The notes beneath the pieces were generated by a model. That model searched no databases. It was given only the letters and a program-made list of their open reading frames with translations, and was not told where the DNA came from. Both the position numbers and the translations under genes were made by a program. From the NCBI GenBank assembly GCA_921293015.1, contig OV121082.1, positions 26,177,497 to 26,241,496 on the forward strand: 64,000 bases of DNA, written 5' to 3'. The stretch is from Phorcus lineatus. Its lineage: Eukaryota; Mollusca; Gastropoda; Trochida; Trochidae. Shown here piece after piece: positions 54,895 to 64,000 of this stretch. Within the stretch, counting starts at the first letter, position 1. The number at the start of each line of letters is the position of its first letter.

Positions 54895-54899
54895 AGCCC

Positions 54900-55576
54900 C
54901 ACGCTCACCCTAGGGGGGGGGGGGGGGGCGCCTGACTGGACAGCGCCGGCGCTGCACGGGGACAGCCCACTACGCACGACCAGACGCAAGCGAGCGCCAG
55001 TCGATCAGCGCTAGCGGGAGGCGGGGCCGCCTGGAACGCAGGCGATAAACTCTAGCGTCAGGCGAGCCGCGCTAGTAGAAGGCGGTAGAGCGCCTGAAGC
55101 GCAGGCGGTTTGACGAGCAGGCGGCCCGCGCTAGCGGGAAGCGGTAGAGCGCCTGACGCGGCAGGCGGTAGGCGGCAGGCGGCAGAAACTCCAGGCGGTC
55201 AGACGCAAGGCCTGAAGCCAGCGCGGGCGCTAGGCGGTAGGCGCTACCAGGCGGCAAGCGCACAGCTAGCCAAGCGCAGAAGAGAGGCGGTAGACGGGAG
55301 GTCTACCGCTAAACCAGCCAACACGGGGCGGAACGACCCAGCACGCAACGCACGTGCAGTCCGGGTAGCCGAAATCGACAACAGCTGACTGAAGTCAACT
55401 GCTGACAAAACCGGCAAGGAGACAAATAACCACAGGTTCTGGATACTCCACAAGAAGTAGCCGAACCCAAACACGACAAACAGTCGAGAAATCACACAGG
55501 TGAGAAAGGTTTAATCATAAACAAGTCGGAAATCGCTAAGCTATCAAGACACGTCTGCACTTGATGGCCGACAGAA
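54900..55576 (-). other. GC-rich 5' region of the DIRS-like element
   Basis: A run of about 16 G (54913-54928, + strand) is followed by degenerate repeats of AGGCGGTAGAGCGCC and GCGCTAGCGGGA types. Likely the untranslated leader and promoter; no ORF is supported. Confidence 0.6.
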
Positions 55577-55715
55577 AAGCAATGATGACGTGGGGTTAGC
55601 CACCTGGTGGCGAGTATTCGATGCAGGCTAGAGCAGCGATAACTCTGTCTTTACTCTGTGTAAGGATTGTCGGAATTAGACAGATTAGGATAATCGGGCA
55701 TATTGTTAACTATCG
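55577..55715. repeat. Inverted terminal repeat of the DIRS-like element (element 5' side)
   Basis: Exact inverse of 52756-52894 by eye. Confidence 0.9.
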
Positions 55716-55944
55716 AGGAGAGTATATTAAATAATAGCTTTTACCCTCTGAAAAATATTCAATGAGTGGCTTGAGGATTTTTATTTTCTTCAGATTTACG
55801 AAAATCAGGTTGAGAAATGATATGTAGGTGTAGCCTTTGAAAAGTAACTTTTCGGAAAGTAAGGAATTAGTGGAACTGAGGAAAGAATAAGAGGAGATCT
55901 TCATTCGGTCATCGTCCAAGTGGAAAAGGTTAGTCGTTATATTA

Positions 55945-58900
55945 GTCCTGCTTCATAACTGTGTATATAAAGGAGCCTTTAATCCAGTCTAGGTCCACAT
56001 TCAGCAAGTCTAGATTGACTGAATACACAGTCATGACAACTTCACTGACCCACTAACGGATATTTCGCAGCCAGAGGAGCTTACTTACGTTTATGATTTC
56101 TAGCCAGGGGAGGTTGAGATTTATTCTTGTTAAAGTTTTAGGGTCTTAGCTTTGATGACATGCATTGGATTTGTATTGGTTTGAAAGTATAACATATTTC
56201 AGTATATTCAGCATTGATGTAGTATAATGGCTTAATGGCTTGTGCAATAGAAGACGCAATACGATATAGACTTGAAGAAAGGGTTTGAAAGTTTAAGAGG
56301 TCACCAAATAAACTTTAAGAAAGAATTAGAGGAAGGAAATTACGCATTTCGTCTTCACCAACTGAGACAGGGAAGTCACAAACATTTTGAATTGCTCAAA
56401 TTAACATTAAAGTAGTACTACAATTTAAATAATGTCAGTATGATTGTGATTTCACCTTTAGTCACACTGAAAACAGAAAACAACAGATGGATATAGAGGG
56501 GTTTAATTGAATTCAGTATATTTGAAAGAGGAGGGTGACCAGAGCAATGAGGATGGACTACTCAATCTAAAATATAAGGAGTACGTGGTGAGATTGACAT
56601 TAACTTTGCAAGCCTTTGGTAGTTATCGTGAACTTGTTTAAGAATTAACAAAGGATAAAATGAGACTTTGAAATTCAAGAGACATGCTCCCTTTTGATTG
56701 AACTTAATATCATGTGGTCACTTTACATAACCATAAAAGGCAGATTACAAGGTATTTATGTCGCAATTTGGGGTTATACAAAATGCTGCCTTCTGATTTG
56801 GACAAACTAAGGTCATATGAACATCAGGATTACCTTTTCAGTGTATCATTGCACAATAATAAGTTCCTAGGGGTAAAAGCCATGTTCAAACCTGGTTCAT
56901 TTAAAAAGTGAACTGCGTTAACGATATCAGAAGTACTGAAAGTCAGTGATGCTCTCAATAGGATGGATACAGAAACGTGACAGTAGTTCAACCCCCTGTC
57001 TCTGAGATGGCCATGGGTGTGGAAGCCATCATGGGTTCCAATGTTGACAGATTTACTGATAGTGGAGGCTTCAACAATTTAGTTGTAAAGAAAAGAGACA
57101 GAAAAATGTATCCACTTATCCAATTAAGATTGTCCTGATAAAAGGCCCATGAAGTTATTTATTCTATGAAATTAGGAGCCCAAAGAAAAAAATATTATGG
57201 ATGAAGGAACATTTAAATTATTAAAAAAATTTCATGGACTGAATTTTGGTCTATCGTTATATCTGCAGCTTAGAAAATTGGAATTTTGTGAGTAATGGTA
57301 TGTCTGAACTAGAGCTGGAAGAAGGATCTACCATAGAGGGTGCAAAACAAATTGTTCTTGAGGCAAAATCTTTTTATGAAAGTTTGTATTTCTCCAAGGA
57401 GAATATGTTGAAAGATTGTAACCTTGATGAACTCTTTTCTGAGGAAGAATTGCATAGACCCTGCAAGAAACAATCTAATTCTTTAGAAGGTCCTGTGACA
57501 TAACATGAAGTTTAGTCAATGCTTGAAGAAGGCAAAAAAGAAACAGAGTCCAGGTTCAGATGGATTTCCTTACGAGATCTTTAAGTTCTTCTGAAAAGAC
57601 AGTCCCCTTTCCTGGTGAAGGTCAATTAATTATGTAGCTTTGCTAATGGTAATCTCTCAGTGACACAGAGGCAAGATATTGTTACATGCATTCCAAAAAT
57701 AAACCTAAGCGTTGTTTTAAAACTGGAGACCTATCTAAACTTCTGTCATCAGTTATACCCGAGAGGTTCAAAGTGTGCTCCCGAAATTGAACAGTACTGA
57801 TCAAACCGATTTAATGTATAACAGATATATTGGTGATATATAAGAATTGAATAAGATTGAATATAAGATTGCTCAATGACTTGATAAATTATACAGAATG
57901 CAATAATATTCCTGGAATGTTGTTTTTAATAGATGTTGAGAAAGCATTTCATTCTGTCACATGGTCATTCAGAACTTATACATTCATCGTTTGGATTTGG
58001 AGAGACATTATCAAGTGGTTTAATATCCTTTACAGTGATGCAAGATCTTGTTTGAATATTAACGACACATTGTCCCCTTGGTTTTCTGTGGAACGAGGCT
58101 GTAGACAAGGTGATCCTCTGTCACCATATATCTTTATCCTCTGTTTTGAGATTCTGATATTAAAGGAATTTCAGTTGATAATGAAGAGTATTTGTTGACA
58201 CAGTATGCAGACGATCGGAGTTTGTTCTAGATGGTTCTCAGGAGTCATTTGAGGCTACGGTTGACACGTTGAATGTTTTTGCTTATATTTCAGGACTTAT
58301 ATGATTTAAATAAATTGTTCAGTCAGATACTTACCATCGTTAAATATTCAATGGAATCTAGAATACTCTCTTGGGGTGATATTTTCAGGATATTTATCTA
58401 CTATGGCTAAGAAGAATTTTAAAAATAAACTGTAAGAAATTCAACTGATAATCAACAGAATAGCTATAATAAAATCATTGCTAATTTCAAAATGAAAATC
58501 TTTTTCCAACTCTCCCAAACCCTCCAGGAAACTCTCTTCAGGAAGAAGACAACATGCTTTTCAATTTTCTCTTGAGTGGGAAAAATGAGAAGATCAAAAG
58601 AGTTGTTGCTTGTAATCCGTGAAAAAGGATGGTCTTGGTATGGTGGAATCTCTCTGTTATGTCATTTCTGCAAAGCTGACATGGATGAGAGAGTTGTTGG
58701 ATGTTGGTCATGGTTCAAAATGGAAACTGTTATGCTATGTTTCAAGACTACAAACTCTAGGTGTAGTTGGTATCTTCTTTTCCAAGTGAACGATCAAAGG
58801 ATCGTAAGAATGAATTTTGGAGTGATTGTATGTGGTGGCACGTTTTCATTTAAGATCAAGCCGAATTCCTTTGTGAATTCACAACAGAACCAATTTTCTA

Positions 58901-59520
58901 TAACAACAACCTGAAAGTTGGTAAAGAGGTAATTTCTCTTCTGCTTAGCCTGAGAGAGTTGTTAGTCAGATGCATGATTTTGTCAAGTTAGATCGAACTT
59001 TATGGTCCCTTGAAGAATTTCGAAATACCTTTGAACTTCAGGTGATAAGCACACAGAATTCTTTAAACAGCTAGGTGACAATCTTGTTATTCGAAAACTA
59101 ATGTCTGTTCAAAAGGTGCTAAATGTTCTTATTACAAAAGTGAGAAGAGTGTATGCTTACTGACTTAGACTGGGGAGAATATTTTAGCATATCAAGACAA
59201 CATTAGATACCAAAATTGCAATGGTTTCAGTTTAGCCTTGGTAACTCATTAACAAATTCTTTCCCGTTTAAGATTAAAATCGCTGATATCAACTTATGTA
59301 CATTTTGCCACTTTGAAGTTGAAACCATTAGACATCTCTTTGAGACTGTCACCATTCAAAAACATTTGGTGATTGTTTTTAAAAAATTGATGAATGGTAA
59401 ATGTAATGATGCTCATAACCTGAACTTTGTTTATTGTGTTTGGGTTGAGAAAGAATTTACATACTGATTGTTTTTTTATTTGATGTAGCTGTTAGAAAAA
59501 CTTTCCATAAATATATGTTA
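55945..59520 (+). pseudogene. Decayed LINE (L1/Tx1-like), plus strand
   Basis: From about 57249 the translation gives AKSFYESLYFSKENMLKDCN and EGPVT, then SMLEEGKK and SRFRWIS (RT entry region), GMLFLIDVEKAFHSVTWSF (57914 on), GCRQGDPLSPYIFILCFEIL (58097 on) and a YADD box (TATGCAGACGAT near 58205) followed by LDGSQESFEATVDTLNVFA. Frames change several times and stops intervene, so it is dead. A 3' fragment near 59216-59467 (FCHFEVETIRHLFETV) matches the C-terminal Cys-His region of such LINEs. The stretch 55945-57240 holds sequence shared with 48845-48990 and 15985-16150 and otherwise unassigned sequence. Confidence 0.75.
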
Positions 59521-59574
59521 GGTTTTAAAATGTGTTCTCCAAGTTCTTAGTTTTAACCATTTTGGACATTATAT

Positions 59575-59790
59575 ATGTAACAGATATCTCATGTCTATGA
59601 CGTCATAGTATTGTGATGTCATTACTTGGTGATTTAAAACAATTGTGATGTCATGAACTTGACTGTAACAGGGCATTGTTCAAAATCTATTCTTAAAACA
59701 ATAACTCCATATATCACAGTGCACTGACATTACCGCACCGAAAGTCTAAGAGTATTGCTGTGTTCAGAAATGCACTTTTGTCACGGAATG
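59575..59790. repeat. Dispersed block shared with 48127-48330
   Basis: Contains GACGTCATAGTATTGTGATG and AAAACAATTGTGATGTCATG; same family as the earlier copy. Confidence 0.5.
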
Positions 59791-59812
59791 GAAATGAAAA
59801 ATGAGTTTGGAT

Positions 59813-59946
59813 GATAAATAGAATCTCACCCTCGTGTCTTCTGATATCAAATATATCAACCCTCGTTGATAAAAGTAAAATATAATATGCGTTACCTTCA
59901 TCAACTCGATACCAGAAGACACTTAGGTGAGATTCTCTATTTATTA
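59813..59946. mobile_element. Palindromic ~134-bp element, copy 2
   Basis: The left end AATAGAATCTCACCCTCGTG and right end CACTTAGGTGAGATTCTC are inverted, with GTCTTCTGATATC and GATACCAGAAGAC as inner arms. Foldback element related to 48005-48126. Confidence 0.8.
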
Positions 59947-62821
59947 CCGCCGTTTAAGAAGCAACAATGTTATTACACATCGGCGATGATTTTGCTTTGT
60001 ATTTCATATATTTCTGCGTGTTATAAATAAAATACTGAGCTCAATGCCGTTTAATTACAAGTTTATGAAACTCGTGGAAGGTATAGGTATCTAACTCGCT
60101 TTCGCTCGTTCAATACCAAACCACACACTAGTTTCACACAAATGTTGGACGTCGTTATGTATTCTCTATATAATATCCTATATCAGTTTATGTTAGGTTA
60201 ACTCCTCTTCCATAGCAATAGATAGGGACCTCATTTCTTTGGGAGTGTATCGATTTGAAAGCGCAAGAGTCTATTAATTAGACGGACGTATCGCACTGTT
60301 CTTCCACATCATTATTAGCTTCCACATCTCACCATTTATTAGGTATCCTCAGTGAATTCCAAGAAAACAAGTTTATCTGCTTTCGTATCGAATTTTTCAT
60401 TCAGCACAATATCTTCTTGAGTCGAGGGGGTGGGGAGTCGTCATTTTTCAAGAAACTCTTCACCTCAATGATTGGAGCCACGTCATGCGCGTTGTGTAAA
60501 TAAACGGTCGCATACCTATTCGTCGAATTTTTAGTTTTAGGATAGAAAAATCCGTTCGACGGATCGGTACTGTGATTTTAGTTGTTGAATGGCTTACATA
60601 ACGTTGTAACGTTCCATAATAAGACAAAAGGGGTGTTTAGACTCATTCATTTTATTCTGATCATTTGAAGTTACGATGTATTCGTTGTATTTGATGAGTG
60701 AATATATTATCCATATAAACGAACGTGCCGTCGATGTATATAACATATCATCTTCATTTGTATTATGTATTTTATGAATAAATACATGATCATATAAACA
60801 TTTCGTACATTATAAACATTAGATACATTATGTACACAAACTTGTACAGTATGTGACTGACTTATCGATCAGTCCAAATCTACCATACGACCGAGTAATT
60901 GTCCGAGACAATTAAATCCAGATAGGCCATGATTTCGATGTCGCCGTACTTGTGTCCTCCGTGGTAAGCGTATCTTGAACCTCTAGAACTGGGTAGGACC
61001 TAAACTTCAACTGCAGCGTTTGCCATATTTCAAAGTACGAATTCGAAGTGATGCATTTGTCATACACGTATCTAAATATAAGGGACACAAAGGAACAATA
61101 AAACATTCAACTGTTACCCTTACTCAAAGTATAAGTTTACAGTCTACATAAACAGAAAGGAGTTTAACAGTGTGATTCCTTTACTCGGTAATATGTCCGT
61201 TATCCGTCCCAGAAAATAAGACCTTCTCATGTAAAGAAGCGATCGTAATGATTGTAACAACCCGTACACCCCTTCATTACTTAACTTAGATTTTCCGAGT
61301 GTCTCTCGCTCGCCAAGATTCGACCGATCAGTACAAAACCACTCAAGCGTTATTCGATGGATAGGTACAGTTCAGTTTTGAAAATTCGACGGATTAGGCC
61401 GTAATCAGATAAACAAACACAATGACCGAGGCACGCTGAGCAACTCGTACAGATTCCGGGCTTTCTCGGGCCCCTACCGCATGTCACGTGACCTCACCCA
61501 ATTTTGCGTCACGCTTGCTTAACAAAACAAAACAGTGTTCATGTAGGCCTACTGTTGGACGTATTTACCCTACATTTTATCTTGTCAAGGCTTCTGTTAT
61601 GTTTTATATGTTTCTGGATTGTTTTCTATTAAAATGTCATATGAATTTTGACATTTTGAAGAATTAAAGACGCTAATTATGAGTATTTAACTTCTTCAAT
61701 TAGTTAGGCCAGATGACTAAACTAAGACGATGTGTTAAAAAGAACTAAAATACGATTAACGCTGAAAATAATCTAATAAAATAAATGGCAGGCTATACGA
61801 AAGGGACATTCAGGCGTGTTCAGAGCATTGTTGAATAACGTTAGTGACTGGAAGAGGCATGGATATGTGTAACTCATAAATATATTGACAGGAGTGGTGT
61901 AGGCTAGACTAAGTGTGGACACAAGACTGGTGGCAAATCAAGGAGATATCGTGTCGACTATCAAGATGAACGGGGTAGCAGTTAAATACAACAAACTTAG
62001 AGTTTAGACTTGTTCAGGTCCTCTCTGTTATGAATGAGTCTTTCAATATCTTAGGAATATCGAATAATTACATTTCCATCACTTCAAAGCCAAAGCTATA
62101 TGGTATTCACTGCCGTGTCAGCACTGGATAAAGATAAAGCTTGTTCTTTTTTCAAAGAAAACTGCCATTTGCCGTGTTTTACATTTAAAGATGAATATAT
62201 ATGAATAGTTCAATTATGTCACAATATTAGATTATTTTGCAGCCCTCCCAATAAACGTCATGGAAAACCAAGGAATGCCCGTTTCACTAGCTCCAATAGA
62301 CTTACTGGTTTGAAAATGAAATACTTGTTTCAATTGGCGAAAGATCTCGTTTTAAGCGCGAATATCTATTTACGATATATTATCGATCTGTCTGTGAAAA
62401 TGTAGGCCTATATACTTATAATTTTAAATATAATCGATCACTCTTAGGAGACACACGGGGAGTAGGAGCATTTACTGAAGGAACATACATTGAATGTTGA
62501 TATTGTATATATATTTTTCGTTGTAGGAAACATCTGAAATGCTTCTTAAGTTATTGCTCTTGAAAGATATCAGTTAATACTCGGTATGAGGATCGACGAA
62601 ACGCTATGTAGTTGTAGAGCTATTGTTTCAAGAACTACTCATGCAGGCCTATAAAACTTCAGCAATCATAGGAGTATAAGAACACAACACCGAGTTCATG
62701 GGCTTGATAGCAATACGTTATCAAAGGTCGGTGTTGAAGTGCCCAGTTGAATGACAAGGATGGTTTTGTTACTGTCTCTTATATTGAAAATGTTGATAAT
62801 TAGCGCTGAGTTGACACACCC
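59947..62821. other. Intergenic stretch with no supported gene
   Basis: No coding, repeat or RNA signal was recognised. A GTCACGTGAC palindrome (extended E-box) occurs at 61483-61492 beside other GC-rich sequence. Confidence 0.5.
61483..61492. promoter_or_regulatory. E-box palindrome GTCACGTGAC
   Basis: A perfect 10-bp palindrome of the type bound by MiT/TFE and USF bHLH-zip factors. One occurrence alone is weak evidence. Confidence 0.25.
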
Positions 62822-62880
62822 CCAATCGGCTGTTGACTTGACGTCATGTGACCCTATGTCGCGTATTGCGATTGGTTACG
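62822..62880 (+). promoter_or_regulatory. Candidate promoter: CRE flanked by CCAAT motifs
   Basis: A CCAAT at 62822-62826, a full CRE TGACGTCA at 62839-62846 and an inverted CCAAT (ATTGG, 62871-62875) lie within 55 bp, a typical layout of a CREB/NF-Y promoter. A candidate first exon follows. Confidence 0.45.
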
Positions 62881-62949
62881 CCAATGTGAGCCCACATCTC
62901 CTGATATTTACTATAATGTTTTCCGGTACCTTTGCAGTTTAAATTACAC

Positions 62950-63041
62950 AATTTGAAAATCACCGATAGTGACAAGACAAGTAAAGAAAAATCTTCCTGT
63001 TTCAATCTTTCTCTTCAGCTATCATCTGCGGCTGTGTGTAG
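62950..63041 (+). other. Candidate non-coding first exon of the next gene
   Basis: Sequence ending GGCTGTGTGTAG is followed by a strong donor GTAAGTG at 63042. It lies about 170-200 bp downstream of the CRE/CCAAT cluster. No start codon in good context is seen. The 5' edge is a guess. Confidence 0.35.
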
Positions 63042-64000
63042 GTAAGTGTTATCGGTGTTTTTCAGCAGCAGAGCGTACCGTGGACTTTGTACTCTGAATT
63101 TCTATTTTTATCTAAGACCATATAGCGAGGCTGTCGTACAAAATAGTTATTCATTATAAGGCAAAACAAATAATTAGTAAAATATTACAATGAAACTTAG
63201 TTCATAACTATGGCTAGTATTTTAGAATCAAGAAAAGGGGCAAAAAAGCCAAGTAGAACCGAAAATGAAATATTAACATGAAGGATTTCATAGCTTCATA
63301 TATGATCTGACTTTTAATTTATATTAATTGTAATGCCAATGGCAATTAAGTCAACAAGGTGAGCTATTTGAACCACAAAATGTGTAGGATGACAACCACA
63401 GCTGCTGTTATCAAAATTTATTAAATGTTTTCATTTAATTATTTTTCAATTAATAGAGAAGCAAAAAAAAAAAATTATTATAGATTTATCTAACTTTTCT
63501 GCAATTAGATAGAATGAAAAGTTATTTGCAACAACAGGTAAAACATATTGGCAAGTGATAATATATTTAATGCTGTTACTTTCTTGTCACTCTCTGAGAA
63601 GAGTGTGTTTGTGTATGTGTGTGTATATGTATATGTATATATGCTGCTAGTTTAGACTTGAAAGATTAACAAAACTGAATAACCTTTAGAATATTAGTAC
63701 ATCAAAACCGGAGATCTACAATATCTGAATCAAAGCTAAAGTATGTCAACTGAGATTTTGACTTGTGTACAGTATTTCTGAAACATCACTATAATTTTTC
63801 ACAAATATATGGCTTAAATTCTTTTAGTTTAGCTTGATTTTAACCCATGCAGTACAATTGATTTTGATTTCATTTTAACATTTCGAGTTGAATTTAACTT
63901 TCAATGCAGTCAGTAAACCTGCATGTCTTCTAAAAATCTCCAGATATTTTATCCATTTTCTCAAACTTTATATGTGATTTGGATATACATCAATGCCCAC
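63042..64000. other. Possible first intron, nothing recognised
   Basis: AT-rich, with a short TG/TA-rich microsatellite at about 63604-63645. No exon was recognised before the end of the window. Confidence 0.4.

Larger units (their letters stand above)
52717..55736 (-). mobile_element. DIRS-like tyrosine-recombinase element without reverse transcriptase
   Basis: Inverted terminal repeats of 139 bp (52756-52894 and 55577-55715) are identical by eye. Beyond them are unique tips: left AGTATGTTTTTGTTTAAAC, right AGTATATTAAATAAT. An internal complementary region (about 52950-53044) joins the complement of the left tip to the complement of the right tip, the hallmark of DIRS elements that pass through a circular form. 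No target duplication is seen, as expected for recombinase insertion. The only long ORF (53275-54894, minus) joins Gag-like and recombinase regions. The element is GC-rich against AT-rich surroundings. Confidence 0.85.

Noticed and set aside
53271-55495. Other ORFs of 63-169 aa in the DIRS-like element
   Set aside because: Shadows caused by high GC; only the 539-aa frame has recognisable domains.

Overview
The window is eukaryotic, AT-rich, intron-rich invertebrate DNA. The one recognisable host gene is the 3' part of TSC2 (tuberin), read on the + strand. Organism call (inference): a lophotrochozoan, most likely a gastropod mollusc and possibly an abalone. This rests on long repeat-filled introns, GTCC-rich dispersed repeats and a tRNA-like SINE with a TCACCTCACC tail, which I associate from memory with abalone; no species-specific gene was seen.

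Layout: 594-40252 carries 24 consecutive TSC2 coding exons (1333 codons plus stop). All splice phases match and the gene ends in a normal stop. The N-terminal ~550-600 residues lie upstream of the window. The exons encode the mid-protein tuberin domain, two Akt-type phosphosite contexts, the C-terminal Rap/Rheb-GAP domain with its catalytic asparagine, and the basic calmodulin-binding-like helix. Tuberin pairs with hamartin (TSC1) and is the GAP for Rheb, restraining mTORC1.

The introns are unusual. At least three minisatellites (after 6788, 17143 and 19285) start exactly at a 5' splice site and repeat the exon end plus the donor; a fourth (after 29692) abuts a donor. A 3.4-kb array of a 42-bp unit (10078-13485) is the amplified terminus of a MITE whose compact relative, with a 9-bp target duplication, sits at 34705-35164. 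Other intronic residents are a complete piggyBac element with an intact 664-aa transposase (21578-27992), a truncated relative (8493-9275), two near-identical copies of an element built on 145-bp repeats, a 1.24-kb element with 420-bp inverted repeats, and two candidate microexons in the GAP domain.

The distal part (40253-64000) has no confident host gene. It holds a decayed DIRS-type element that begins inside the TSC2 3' region (40497-42630), a 2.6-kb inverted-repeat element studded with the motif GGTAACATCACTGACA (43454-46092), a small hAT-like MITE (46657-47096), two decayed LINEs on opposite strands, and a striking 3.0-kb tyrosine-recombinase element (52717-55736). That element has identical 139-bp inverted repeats, an internal complementary region, and one 539-aa ORF joining a Gag-like N-terminus to a DIRS-type recombinase with no reverse transcriptase. 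A candidate promoter and non-coding first exon (62822-63041) may belong to the next gene.

All alignments were made by eye. Homology statements come from recognised motifs, not searches.
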